This document shows, in pieces, positions 1 to 9,613 of a stretch of 64,000 bases of DNA. Within the stretch, counting starts at the first letter, position 1, and each line of letters starts with the position of its first letter. The translations under genes and the position numbers were made by a program. The stretch comes from JBJXGE01 sp046154185. Its GTDB lineage: Bacteria; Planctomycetota; UBA8108; UBA1146; JAJFFE01. A model generated the notes under the pieces. That model was not told where the DNA came from and searched no databases. It saw only the letters and a list, made by a program, of their open reading frames with translations. The DNA is taken from assembly GCA_046154185.1 (NCBI GenBank), contig JBJXGE010000070.1, positions 1 to 64,000 of the forward strand, read 5' to 3'.

Positions 1-40
1 CCCGCTCGAAAAATCCTCACCAACCGCCTCCCGTCCAAAT

Positions 41-92
41 TTGCCGACGAGCTCCGGCATGCATCGATGCCACGACCCAGTTCGGGTCATCC
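41..92. repeat. 52-bp module, copy 1 (direct repeat of 2888-2939)
   Basis: This segment matches 2888-2939 in the same orientation with only two mismatches by eye. It starts with ttgccgacgagctccggcat and ends in one minisatellite unit. The two copies bracket the three-repeat lipoprotein gene. The first copy runs straight into the expanded minisatellite, while the second carries only two units. This looks like a duplicated seed from which the array expanded, or the two ends of a duplicated or mobile segment. Confidence 0.8.
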
Positions 93-377
93 CCATCGAT
101 GCCACAACCTAGTTCGGGTCATCCCCAACCTAGTTCGGGTCATCCCCAGTTCGGGTCATCCCTAGTTCGGGTCATCCTTAGTTCGGGTCATCCTCGATGC
201 CACAACCTAGTTCGGGTCATCCCGATGCCACAACCTAGTTCGGGTCATCCTGGTCATCCTCGATGCCACAACCTAGTTCGGGTCATCCCGATGCCACAAC
301 CTAGTTCGGGTCATCCTCAACCTAGTTCGGGTCATCCTGGTCATCCTAGTTCGGGTCATCCTTAGTTCGGGTCATCC
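79..377. repeat. Minisatellite, 13 full copies of agttcgggtcatcc
   Basis: Thirteen exact copies of the 14-bp core agttcgggtcatcc start at 79, 111, 132, 148, 164, 180, 209, 237, 275, 303, 324, 348 and 364. Truncated copies (ggtcatcc) lie at about 252 and 339. Spacing alternates between short steps of 16-17 bp and longer steps of about 28-38 bp that include cgatgccacaacct. This is a higher-order mix, not a simple tandem array. An open frame of SSGHP repeats crosses it but has no start signal and no other protein-like features, so I do not call it a gene. No further feature is visible in 1-40. Confidence 0.9.
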
Positions 378-459
378 TGTATTCGACGCTCCGTGTAGGG
401 AGCGGTGCGTCGACGATCCCGAGGCCAATCGCACGAAGCACTCAACGCCGCAAGTCTTG

Positions 460-489
460 CTCAAAATCAAAGGGCCGGCGGGAGCCCTT
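460..489 (-). terminator. Candidate intrinsic terminator of the three-repeat lipoprotein gene
   Basis: On the minus strand a stem AAGGGC/GCCCTT (470-489) with an 8-nt loop is followed by TGATTTTGAG. It lies about 90 bp past the stop codon of the lipoprotein gene. The stem is only 6 bp and the T-run is interrupted, so this is a moderate call. I see nothing else in 378-579. Confidence 0.5.
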
Positions 490-579
490 GACCGCCGCAA
501 TCTCGTCAGCGGGTGCTAAAGCACACCAAGTGATCGCGGGGCCGAGGCTCGACACTTCGTCTCGGAGCGGCGGCGCCGA

Positions 580-2709
580 CTAGGGCCCGGACACCAGGAC
601 CGCCGGATCGTCGCCGTTGACCTTCTCCTCGAGCACGAGACCGACCGCGGGCGCGTAGTACTTGTACTCGAGAGACGCCGGCTCGAGCGGCGTCCACTCG
701 AGGATTTTCCAGCAGTTGTCAAAGCGCGTGCCGTCGTCGAACTCGACGGTCAATCCGGAGGCGACGACCACAGCCATGTCTTCCGCTTCGTCTTCGTAAA
801 ACTCTTGGCGGTACGACACGCCGAGCACAGGCTCGTCCCACTGGATGATCCCGGGCTCGGCGTCGTCGACGCCAGCCTCCCACGATCCCTCGGAGTCGGT
901 CCCGATGAGATCGCCGTTTTCGTCGTATGTGAAGTTGGTGACATCCTCGCCCATGTACCACACATTGCCTTCGTCATCCTGGGCGTACCAGTCGTAGGTG
1001 TCTTCCATCAGCACGCCATCGAGGTATTCGCGGTGGCGGACTACAGCGCACTCGATGCCGTAGACCAGTTGCGTCTGGTCCTGAACCTCGATGATGCCGA
1101 CTTCCAACCCCTCATCCGTCATTTTTTCAAATTCCCAGACTGCGCCGGCCGAGAGCGGGAAGTAGGAATGATCAACCTCGCTCGGATCGGTGAAGGTTGC
1201 GGCGCCAAGTTCGGGAAGACTGTCGGCGCTGATATCGAACGTGCCGGCGACTTGCGTTTGCTTCGAGCCATCGACGTGACGATCCAGCACTAGTCCGATG
1301 CCGGGCGCGTAGTATTTGTGGGCGAGCCCACCGGGCTCGAGCGGAGTCCATTCGAGTATTTGCCAGCAGTGTTCGAAAGTCGTGCCGTCCGGGAGCGCGA
1401 CCTCGACATCGGTCGCAATGACGATCGCCATATCTTCGGCCTCGCCTTCGTAGAACTCCTGCAGATAGGAGGCGCCCAAAACGGGCACGTCCCACAGGAT
1501 GATGCCGGGCTCCGCCCCATCGACCCCTGCCTCCCACGATCCGTCCGAGTCGGTGCCGATGAGCTGCCCCTGGTCGTCGTATTCGTAGTTGGTGGCATCT
1601 TCGCCCATGTACCAGACATTCCCGTCGTCGTCCTGCGCGTACCAATCGTACGTGTCTTCGACGAGAACGCCGTCGACATACACACGGTCGCGGATGATCG
1701 CGCACTCGAGCTGGTTGACGATGCGCGTGTCGTTCACGACTTCGACGACGATCACTTCGAGGCCGCCTTCCGTCGCGACGAAGTGCGTCGTCACCGTGTC
1801 ATCGATGAACGGCAGTCGGGCGTGAGTGACGATCGATGGTTGCGAAAACGTCGCCGCGTCGAAATCGGGGAGACTCCCCGCTCCGAGATCGAAGCGACCC
1901 TGCAACTCCTCGCGCTCGCTGGGGTCGGCGATTACCTCCGCGAAGACAAAGCCGACTCCGGGTGCAAAGTATTTGTGCTCCTCGCTCCCGGGGGCCAGCG
2001 GGGTCGAGTCACGAGTCTTGAGGCATGTGTAGGTGGTTCCATCGCGGAGCGTGAGCGGGACATCGATCGCGACGATCACCCGCCTATCTTCCGCCAATCC
2101 GGGGTAACTCTCCTGTTTGAAACTGTCGCCAACGACGAAGCGCGCCTTCATCACGATGCCAGGTTCAGCGTTGACTCCACGTCCCTGAACGTCGAGGTCC
2201 GCTTCCCATGACTCGTCCTGATCGGTGCCGATCAGCACGCCCTGGTCGTCGTATTCGAAATGAGTGGTCTCCTTGCCGAAGTACCAAACGTTGCCCGCAC
2301 TGTCCTGGGCGTACCAGTCGACGGAATCCTCACGCAACAGTCCATCGAGATAGACTCGCTCGCGGAACACGGCGCACTCGACGCCCGCGACGACGCGTGG
2401 CGAATCCAGAACATCGAGGACGCTCGTCTCGACGCCGTCCGCCGTCGTGGCCTGATAGACATTCGCCGAGCCAGTCACGTGCGGAAAATGGCTGTGGGTG
2501 ATGTTGGCGGACTGCGCAGAAAAGAGCGCTGTGGAGAAGGCCGGCTCCGCCGGGTCACCCGGCTTCGACGAAGAGCTGCGTTTGCAGCCGGCGATTGACA
2601 GCGACCAGCCGACGGCCAAGACCAAAAGCACGAGCCGGGAGACGGCTCGACCTCGACGCTCCGAACCCACGGAACCAAGAAGATGCTCCAGGCGTCCCGA
2701 TGTGTGCAT
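580..2709 (-). CDS. Secreted lipoprotein with three tandem ~190-residue repeats, function unknown
   Basis: The predicted protein has 709 residues. The start was set at 2709 because AAAGGAAG sits just upstream of that ATG; an open frame continues to 2748. A hydrophobic segment ends in a lipobox, SIAGC, with the lipidated Cys near residue 42, followed by a Ser-rich linker. The rest is three homologous units of roughly 190-200 residues. Each carries a block like DWYAQDxxGNVWYxGE, then ExDDQGxLIGTDxxGSWEAG, then AEPGI and an EWTPLEP or related block before KYYAPGVG. The protein probably sits on the outer face of a membrane. I do not know a function; the repeats recall uncharacterised lipoprotein domains from memory only. 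The gene is flanked by the 52-bp direct repeats at 41-92 and 2888-2939. Confidence 0.85.
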   Translation of the reverse strand: MHTSGRLEHLLGSVGSERRGRAVSRLVLLVLAVGWSLSIAGCKRSSSSKPGDPAEPAFSTALFSAQSANITHSHFPHVTGSANVYQATTADGVETSVLDVLDSPRVVAGVECAVFRERVYLDGLLREDSVDWYAQDSAGNVWYFGKETTHFEYDDQGVLIGTDQDESWEADLDVQGRGVNAEPGIVMKARFVVGDSFKQESYPGLAEDRRVIVAIDVPLTLRDGTTYTCLKTRDSTPLAPGSEEHKYFAPGVGFVFAEVIADPSEREELQGRFDLGAGSLPDFDAATFSQPSIVTHARLPFIDDTVTTHFVATEGGLEVIVVEVVNDTRIVNQLECAIIRDRVYVDGVLVEDTYDWYAQDDDGNVWYMGEDATNYEYDDQGQLIGTDSDGSWEAGVDGAEPGIILWDVPVLGASYLQEFYEGEAEDMAIVIATDVEVALPDGTTFEHCWQILEWTPLEPGGLAHKYYAPGIGLVLDRHVDGSKQTQVAGTFDISADSLPELGAATFTDPSEVDHSYFPLSAGAVWEFEKMTDEGLEVGIIEVQDQTQLVYGIECAVVRHREYLDGVLMEDTYDWYAQDDEGNVWYMGEDVTNFTYDENGDLIGTDSEGSWEAGVDDAEPGIIQWDEPVLGVSYRQEFYEDEAEDMAVVVASGLTVEFDDGTRFDNCWKILEWTPLEPASLEYKYYAPAVGLVLEEKVNGDDPAVLVSGP

Positions 2710-2887
2710 GAGGCTTCCTTTCGAAGGGGGGACCTGTTTGCCACACACAGGCTACCGATCGAGTAGTGATGCCTCGGTGAAACGATTATGAAAGTACACT
2801 CATGTTGCGGCGCACGCGGTGACGGAGCGACTCTCGGTGGTACGCGCCAAGAAACGGCGCCGATCGATCCCACGAACGATTCGATGT

Positions 2888-2955
2888 TTGCCGACGAGCT
2901 CCGGCATCCATCGATGCCACAACCCAGTTCGGGTCATCCTCAGTTCGGGTCATCC
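2888..2955. repeat. 52-bp module, copy 2, with two minisatellite units
   Basis: Positions 2888-2939 repeat 41-92 with two mismatches, and a second agttcgggtcatcc unit follows at 2942-2955. It lies in the 264-bp gap between the lipoprotein gene and the end of the propeller gene. The rest of that gap shows no gene. Confidence 0.8.
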
Positions 2956-2973
2956 TCAATGAGGCATTGGCCG

Positions 2974-5900
2974 TCACTGCGGCGGCGCGGGTGGAATCTC
3001 GACATTGGAATCGATTGGCGGTGGCGGCGCGGTTTGGAATGCGACGGACGGCGCTGATGCATTGCGATCGCCACCACCACCGATGCCGTAGCGGAAGATC
3101 GATCCGCCTTTCGCACCTTCGGCCGTCATGCCATAGAACGCGCCGCCGCGTACCAATGCGCACTCAGGAAAGAACCCGCCCGCCATTTCCCGCAACAGTG
3201 TGAATTCGCTGCCATCCTTGTTCACGCACGCCAGGCCTTTTTCCGCCAGGACGTAGAGTTTTCCATCGGATCCCTCGGCGATGGCGCGCATTCCAGCGAA
3301 ACTGTCACTGGGCTTGATCACCAGCCCGTACCCGCTGCCGTCGCGCGCGATCTTGTAGATCACCCCATCGCTGGACGAGAAGCCGTAGAGCATGTTGTCG
3401 GAGCCGAGAATCGGGGCGCGATCGGCCATGCTGATGTCGCGCGGCGGGCCGGCGAATTTGCGCACCACTGCGTAGCCGGTGCCATCTTTCTTCACCTTGA
3501 AGATGTTGAGGTCGGCAACGCCGTAGAAGAATCCGTCGCCGCCATCGACAAACGGACCGACGCCGGTGTTGTTGTAGCCACCCATGACCGGCGGCGCGTC
3601 ATAGACGATCTTGAACTCGCTGCCGTCGGGCTTGATGCGGAACAGATGCAACGGCGTGCGATTGCGCTTGCTTACGCCGTAGATCGTTCCGTCGGGATCG
3701 ACGGCGTAGATCACGGGATTCCCGCCATCCTTGTTGCCGGTGAATGAATGAAGGATCGTGTACGTCGATCCGTCCGCCGCTGCGCGATAAACGATGCCGT
3801 AACCGCTGGGCCCCTCGCCTTGCATCGATCCGAATACTGCTCCGTCCTGCCCGACCCACATCGAGCTGGGATACGACCCGTCGCCCTGCCCCCCTTCAAT
3901 CGGGCGGATGATCTTGTAGCCCGATCCATCCGGGTTGATGTTGAACAGTACGCCTTTCTTGAACTCGCCACCTTCGGAGGTCGCGCCGAAGAGCGTGCCA
4001 TCAGGTCCGGTCGCGATCACCGCGGGCTTTCTGCCATCGTTCTTGACTTGGCCAAACTCGTAGATCTGCGCGTAGCCGAGCGCGCCGGCGGACGTCGGTG
4101 CGACGGGCTTGGGTAGCGATCGAATCATGTCGCCGCTGAATACGATGCGGTTGAGTTTCTTGTCCGTCTCTGCCAGGAATTCGAGCGACCCATCCGGGCG
4201 AAACTGGAGGGCCTCGAATTGCTGGGTGACGCCGAGGAAGACCTGGTCGTATACCGGTCCCGCGAACGAATCGACTACCACGTGATACTTCATGCCATCT
4301 TCGGTCGCGTCGTAGGCGATGTGTTGGCCGTCGGGACTCAGAAGAACCTTGTTGATTCGCAAGAACTCCGACCCGACATGTCCATCGATGACGGCGTGCG
4401 TGCCTTTCTTGTCTGAGCCTGCCGGATAGTTGGCAATGTGCGCGACGTGCTGACCATCGTGACTGATCTGCAATTGCTCAACACGGCTGTACTGATCGCC
4501 GACCGGCTTGCCGTCAAGCAGCACCTGTGTGGTCTCCTGCGGCGTACCGGAGTTCCTGATGACGACCATCGCGGTGTGCTTGCCGTCGGGTGTGGAGACG
4601 ACATCTGATGGCACGGACGCGGGGTCGGCCGGCACATCGTCGCCCGCAAACGTCCATGCGCCAGTGTAGCCTCTGATCTTGTAACGATAGTGTTGGCCGT
4701 CGGAACTAAACTTGAGCGAGCGCGGATCGATCGCCCCGTGTGCCGGGCCAAGTTTGCCGTCCACGACGACTCTCTGTTGACTCTGGTCGATCGCGATGTA
4801 GGCGAAGTGCTTGCTGTCGGGGCTGAATTGCATCGAGGTGACTTCGATCTGCTCATGCGCATCCGACTCGCGCCCATCGAGCACGACCACCGATTTCCCG
4901 CTGGCCGCCATGGCGCGGTAGGCCACGTGCTGGCTGTCGGGACTGAAGACGAAGTTGTCGCACATCGTGTAGTCCAGACTCTTCGCTCCGTCGATGACGG
5001 CATACGCCACATTGCGCCCCGCAGTGGTCGAGCCGGCGTAGGCGGTGCGTTTGCCATCGAGACTGATCACGATGTCGGTGATTTGGTTGAACGGCTCGCT
5101 CGCCTGGCCGTCGATCACCGCCACCGACATCGGGGCGTTGAAGGCGGCCTTGGGATCCTTCCGCTGGTGCGCGACATACGCCACGCGCTTGGCGTCTTTG
5201 CTGAGTGTGATCGACTGGATCCGCGCGTATTCCGGACCTACCTTGTCGTCGACGACTACGTGGTTCTTCTCGAGATTGTTTTCGGGTTGCGCGATGTAGG
5301 CGAAGTGCTCGCCGTCGCTGCTGAAACGCAGACCCTGCAAAGTGATGAAAGCCTGGCGCTCCTTGCCATCGACCACGACGCGCCAGGGACTTGGGCCGGT
5401 GCCGGTCGAGGCCGTGTAGCCGAAATGCTTGCCGTCGGCGGTGAACCGCATTTCCCCGGGCATTACCGTCTGGTAGCCGGGACTGATCGTGTCGTCGACG
5501 ACGACGTAGGTCTTGCTGCCCTTCAATGCGATGTACGCCAGGCGATGACCTACCGGACTAAACGTGGCGTATAGGATGCGATCGAAAGACGGCCCCTCTT
5601 TCTGGTTGATGACCATCACCCAATTCGATGGCCCCTTGGTCGCGGCGTAGGCGATGCGGGTGAGATCAGGGCTGATCATCAGCAGGCGCGGACCGGGCTC
5701 GCCCTGTCCAAGCCCGGACATCTGCTCGATAGTGCTGAACTGCGGCCCCTCGTTGCCGTCGATGAACACCTGCTGTCGGCTGCCGGTGTTTGCCACCAGC
5801 GCGACACGGCTGCCGTCGCGAGCGATCGAAATTTGCCGCGGGTCGGTGGGCATCGGTCCCAACGGCGTCTGACGCAGCACGATTTGTTGCGCGTCGGCGG

Positions 5901-5991
5901 TGGCTGACATTCCCCGCAGGAATTCGGCGAAGCCGTCGGTCCCTATCACGATTGCGGCAATCAACAGCCAGTTGAGCCAAGTCCGACACAT
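2974..5991 (-). CDS. Secreted PD40-type propeller protein with C-terminal GloVer-like repeats
   Basis: The protein has 1005 residues. The start was set at 5991 (MCRTWLNWLL) because GGAG lies 7 nt upstream and a signal or anchor segment follows; the open frame extends to 6300 without a signal peptide. After the hydrophobic N-terminus, about twelve repeats of the form xxSxDGxHxAYxAxxxxxxxVVVDG fill residues 40-620, as in TolB/PD40 propellers. A second region (about 640-960) has repeats with GTLFGATSEGGEFKKGVLF and DGSGYKII. From memory these match the choice-of-anchor GloVer-containing tandem repeats. The tail is proline-rich. The role is probably extracytoplasmic binding or display; no catalytic motif is visible. 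Confidence 0.85.
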   Translation of the reverse strand: MCRTWLNWLLIAAIVIGTDGFAEFLRGMSATADAQQIVLRQTPLGPMPTDPRQISIARDGSRVALVANTGSRQQVFIDGNEGPQFSTIEQMSGLGQGEPGPRLLMISPDLTRIAYAATKGPSNWVMVINQKEGPSFDRILYATFSPVGHRLAYIALKGSKTYVVVDDTISPGYQTVMPGEMRFTADGKHFGYTASTGTGPSPWRVVVDGKERQAFITLQGLRFSSDGEHFAYIAQPENNLEKNHVVVDDKVGPEYARIQSITLSKDAKRVAYVAHQRKDPKAAFNAPMSVAVIDGQASEPFNQITDIVISLDGKRTAYAGSTTAGRNVAYAVIDGAKSLDYTMCDNFVFSPDSQHVAYRAMAASGKSVVVLDGRESDAHEQIEVTSMQFSPDSKHFAYIAIDQSQQRVVVDGKLGPAHGAIDPRSLKFSSDGQHYRYKIRGYTGAWTFAGDDVPADPASVPSDVVSTPDGKHTAMVVIRNSGTPQETTQVLLDGKPVGDQYSRVEQLQISHDGQHVAHIANYPAGSDKKGTHAVIDGHVGSEFLRINKVLLSPDGQHIAYDATEDGMKYHVVVDSFAGPVYDQVFLGVTQQFEALQFRPDGSLEFLAETDKKLNRIVFSGDMIRSLPKPVAPTSAGALGYAQIYEFGQVKNDGRKPAVIATGPDGTLFGATSEGGEFKKGVLFNINPDGSGYKIIRPIEGGQGDGSYPSSMWVGQDGAVFGSMQGEGPSGYGIVYRAAADGSTYTILHSFTGNKDGGNPVIYAVDPDGTIYGVSKRNRTPLHLFRIKPDGSEFKIVYDAPPVMGGYNNTGVGPFVDGGDGFFYGVADLNIFKVKKDGTGYAVVRKFAGPPRDISMADRAPILGSDNMLYGFSSSDGVIYKIARDGSGYGLVIKPSDSFAGMRAIAEGSDGKLYVLAEKGLACVNKDGSEFTLLREMAGGFFPECALVRGGAFYGMTAEGAKGGSIFRYGIGGGGDRNASAPSVAFQTAPPPPIDSNVEIPPAPPQ

Positions 5992-6369
5992 ATTCGGTCT
6001 CCTTCCGATGTTTTTTCGTTGCCGAGTGCACGAATGGCGTTCGCTCGCCCGCGTGAGTGCAGCGATCCACCGCCGTTCGCTTCTGCATCGGTTTCCTGTC
6101 ACGGGCGATCCGCGAGAGTTGAGGCGTGCACGACGAACTTCTCTGCGAGGCGCTGGAGCGACGGAAACGAGCCACACGACGGCGGCCATTCTATCCACGG
6201 TCACGGTAGGAAGGAGCGGCGCATATTTGAGTAGATGCGGCTGGTGTTCCGAGTGGACCCCGATCGCGGCCGACTTACGGAGCACCGCCTTTGTTTCCAT
6301 TCCCGGGAGTAAGGCGTGGCGAGGTCATCGAGGTTTGAATTCGACCAACACGCGAAAGGCAAACTCGAC
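5992..6369. other. Intergenic region, 378 bp
   Basis: This gap lies between the start of the propeller gene and the stop of the RND pump gene, both on the minus strand. It should hold the promoter of the propeller gene. I see no convincing ORF, tRNA, terminator with a T-run or repeat in it. Confidence 0.5.
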
Positions 6370-9300
6370 TTAGCGCCCAACACCGATGGCTTCCATCGCG
6401 GCGTCGGAATCCGCTCCGCAATGTCGCCCTCGTTCGCGCCCGCGGCCGCGCAAATCGTCGAGCACCGAATACGCGACCGGCGTCACGATCAGCGTCAACA
6501 GCAAACACAACGACTGGCCGCCGATTACGACGACCGCAACCGCGCGCCGCTCCTCGGCGCCGGGGCCGCTCGCGACCGCGAGCGGAATCATGCCGGCGAC
6601 GAGCGTTAACGTCGTCATCAAAATCGGCCGCAGCCGGTCGCGGTTCGCTTCGAGAATCGCGGCACGCCGTTCCATTCCTTGCCCGCGCAAATTGTTCATG
6701 TGATCGATTTGCAGAATCGCGTTCTTCTTGACGATGCCAAACAACACGAGGAGCCCGAGCGCCGAGTACAGATTGAGCGTGTTATCCGTGACCCACAGCG
6801 AGAACAGCGCGAACGGCAATGACAACGGCAACGACAAGAGAATGGTGAACGGATGCACGAGACTCTCGTACTGCGAAGCGAGAATCATGTACATGAAGAT
6901 GACCGAAAGCGCGAACGCCCAGAGAAACTCTTGAAACGTCTTCTCCAACTCGCGCCCGGAGCCGCCGACCTTCGTCGTGTAAGCGGGCGGCAGATTGAGT
7001 TCTTGAAACGCCCCGCGCAACGCGAGCAGTCGATCCGCCTGTGCATAGCCCGGCGCGACTGCGCCGCGGAGACTCACTTGGCGCTGCCGATCCAGTCGAT
7101 CGATGCGCGAAGCGGTCGTGCCCGACACGATCTTCACTAAATTATCGAGACGCACGAGCCCGCCCGATTGGCTCGGCACGAAGAGTCGCGAAATCGTCGT
7201 CGCGTCGCTGCGGTCGCCGTCCGCTAGTCGCAATTGCACATCGTAGTCTTCGTTCATGGCGGCGTCGCGGAAGCGCGAGACGCGATCGTCGCCCCCCACC
7301 ATGATGCGCAGCGCCGTGGCGATATCCTGCGTGTCGACGCCGAGCGCGGCGCACCGCTCACGATCGATTTCGACCCGCAACTCGGGTTTGTCGAGCTTGA
7401 GCGTGGTGTCGGCATCGAGCACGCCGAGTTCCGGCGCACGCCGACGCAACGCATCGGCATAGCTCGCCAACGCATCGAGATCGGGACCCAGGATCGAAAA
7501 ATCGATCTCGAAGTTCGGCCCACCAGCGCTGATCGACGTCGAGGTCGATCGAATGCTGCTCCGCACATTCGGGATGCCGCGGAGGCGCCGCCGAATTTCC
7601 TGCGTCACGTCGCGCTGCGAGTAATTGCCGCGAAAAGCGTCGAGCGGACGCAGCGACAGCAAGCGCGCGAACGAAAATCGCCGCTCGTCGTGCGGCGGGA
7701 TGCGCACGTAGACGCGCGCGCTGTTGACGCTCCCAATACGGTTCGTGCCGATCGATGCCAACATCACGCGAATCTGCGGCATGTCGCGCAGCTCGGTCTC
7801 AATGCGTTCGAGCACGCCGTTCATGGCGGCGAGGCTCGTGCCTTCGGGCGCCGTGACGCTGATCTCGAATTCGGCCTCATCGGCGTTGGCGGGCGTGAAC
7901 TCCTGCCGCACCATGCGGTAGAGCGGGATAGCCGAGAGCATGACCATCACCGCGCACGACATGATCGCGAAACGGTGGTTCATAGCCAGACCCAAGAGCG
8001 CCACGTAGGTGCGATCCAGCCAGCCGTAGAAACCGCGACGCGAATTGGGCAGTAGCGCACCGTGCTCACCGCTGGCTTTCGCTCGGAAGAGTCGTGCGCA
8101 CATCATCGGCGTAAGGGTGAACGAGACGAGCAGACTGACCATCACCGCCACCGCCGCGGTCAAACCAAACTGATAGAGAAAGCGTCCAGCGATACTCGAC
8201 ATGAACGACACCGGCACGAAGATGACGACCAAGCTCAACGTGGTCGCGAGTACGGCCGTGCCGATTTCCGCGGTGGCGGCGCGCGCGGCCTCAAACGGCT
8301 CCATTCCTTTCTCCTCGACGAATCGAAAGATGTTTTCGAGCACCACGATCGCGTCGTCGATGACGATGCCGACCATGAGGACTAGCGCCAACATCGTGAC
8401 GCTGTTGAGCGTGAAATCGAGCGCCCACATCATGCCGAAGGTCGCGACTACCGAGCACGGAATCGCGACCGCCGCAATCAGCGTCGAGCGCCAACTGCGC
8501 ATGAATGCAAACACGACCAAGCTCGCGAGTATGCTGCCGACCAACAGGTGAACGTTGATTTCGTGCAACGCTTCGTAGATGTAGCGCGACTGGTCCTCGA
8601 CGACTTCGAGCCGGAGATCGGGCGGCAACTGCGCGACAACCAACGGAAACTTGGCCTTGATCGCTTCGATGACTGCGACCGCGTTCGCGTCCGCCTGGCG
8701 CTTGATCTCGAGCGTGACCGACGGCCGGCCATTCAGGCGCGCGAGGCTCCGCTGTTCCTTGTGGCCATCTTCCGCCCTACCTATATCGCGGACGCGAATG
8801 GGTGAACCGTCGCGGGTCGCAATCACGAGGTCATTGAATTGCTGCGCCGTCGCGAACTGGCCGAGCGTGCGGAGCGGTTGCTCCACGAGCGGCGACGACA
8901 CACTGCCGCCCGGCACGTCGGCGTTTTGCCGAACGATCGCTTCACGCACAGCCGTGATCGGAAGCTGATAAGCCGCCAGCCGGTTCGCATCGATCCAAAT
9001 GCTCACGGCGCGCTCGAGCCCGCCGCGGATCTCGACTTCGCCGACACCGAGCGCGCGTTCGAGCTGCACCTTGACGACTTTGTCCGCCAACTCGGTGAGC
9101 TCGCGCTGGGAACGCTCGCCGCTCAACGCGATCGTCATGACCGGCGAGCGATCGCTATCGAACTTGGTGACGACCGGCGGATCGGCATCGCGCGACAGTT
9201 CGGGAATGGCCGCGGCCACGCGTGTCCGCACATCTTCGGCCGCGACGTTGACGTCGCGCCGCAGATCGAACTGCACGATGACGAACGACGTGCTCTGCCC

Positions 9301-9555
9301 CGAAATGGAGCGCAACTCGGTGATGCCTTCGACGGTGTTGACGGCCTCCTCGATCGGTTGCGAAACCAAGGACTCCACTTCCGCGGGCGAGGCGCCGGGC
9401 AGCCGCGTCGAGACATACACGGTCGGAATATCGACGGGCGGCGTGCGATCGACGCCCAAGCGGAAATAGCCGGTCGACCCGACCACGACGAGCGCCAAGA
9501 TGATCATGGTTGCGAAGACGGGCCGGCGAATCGATATCTCGGCGAGCTTCTGCAT
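6370..9555 (-). CDS. RND (HAE1/AcrB-type) efflux pump inner-membrane transporter
   Basis: The protein has 1061 residues, the usual length for hydrophobe/amphiphile RND pumps. These use the proton gradient to export drugs or other amphiphiles through a tripartite complex. The N-terminus (ISIRRPVFATMIILALVVVG) is the first membrane helix. The TM4 relay segment GIVIDDAIVVLENIFR keeps the paired Asp. The duplicated large periplasmic loops and a second block of six helices (ending near GIVKKNAILQIDHMNNLR) are present. The periplasmic adaptor follows upstream on the same strand with a 58-bp gap, so the two form an operon. No outer-membrane TolC-type gene lies next to them. The substrate cannot be told from the sequence. 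Confidence 0.95.
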   Translation of the reverse strand: MQKLAEISIRRPVFATMIILALVVVGSTGYFRLGVDRTPPVDIPTVYVSTRLPGASPAEVESLVSQPIEEAVNTVEGITELRSISGQSTSFVIVQFDLRRDVNVAAEDVRTRVAAAIPELSRDADPPVVTKFDSDRSPVMTIALSGERSQRELTELADKVVKVQLERALGVGEVEIRGGLERAVSIWIDANRLAAYQLPITAVREAIVRQNADVPGGSVSSPLVEQPLRTLGQFATAQQFNDLVIATRDGSPIRVRDIGRAEDGHKEQRSLARLNGRPSVTLEIKRQADANAVAVIEAIKAKFPLVVAQLPPDLRLEVVEDQSRYIYEALHEINVHLLVGSILASLVVFAFMRSWRSTLIAAVAIPCSVVATFGMMWALDFTLNSVTMLALVLMVGIVIDDAIVVLENIFRFVEEKGMEPFEAARAATAEIGTAVLATTLSLVVIFVPVSFMSSIAGRFLYQFGLTAAVAVMVSLLVSFTLTPMMCARLFRAKASGEHGALLPNSRRGFYGWLDRTYVALLGLAMNHRFAIMSCAVMVMLSAIPLYRMVRQEFTPANADEAEFEISVTAPEGTSLAAMNGVLERIETELRDMPQIRVMLASIGTNRIGSVNSARVYVRIPPHDERRFSFARLLSLRPLDAFRGNYSQRDVTQEIRRRLRGIPNVRSSIRSTSTSISAGGPNFEIDFSILGPDLDALASYADALRRRAPELGVLDADTTLKLDKPELRVEIDRERCAALGVDTQDIATALRIMVGGDDRVSRFRDAAMNEDYDVQLRLADGDRSDATTISRLFVPSQSGGLVRLDNLVKIVSGTTASRIDRLDRQRQVSLRGAVAPGYAQADRLLALRGAFQELNLPPAYTTKVGGSGRELEKTFQEFLWAFALSVIFMYMILASQYESLVHPFTILLSLPLSLPFALFSLWVTDNTLNLYSALGLLVLFGIVKKNAILQIDHMNNLRGQGMERRAAILEANRDRLRPILMTTLTLVAGMIPLAVASGPGAEERRAVAVVVIGGQSLCLLLTLIVTPVAYSVLDDLRGRGRERGRHCGADSDAAMEAIGVGR

Positions 9556-9613
9556 GAGGATTTCTGACTTTGCTAGAGAGCGACGAAGCGGGAGAACACG
9601 TGCGAGAAACGCG

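Noticed and set aside
99..365. Open frame encoding SSGHP repeats across the minisatellite
   Set aside because: It is a by-product of the 14-bp core repeat, with no Shine-Dalgarno site, low complexity and no protein-like features.
79..377. CRISPR array
   Set aside because: Units are 14 bp with irregular short gaps, without constant repeats of 25-40 bp or unique spacers, and no cas genes lie nearby.
1318..2211. 297-residue plus-strand open frame within the lipoprotein gene
   Set aside because: Antisense shadow of a gene with a signal peptide, lipobox and repeats.
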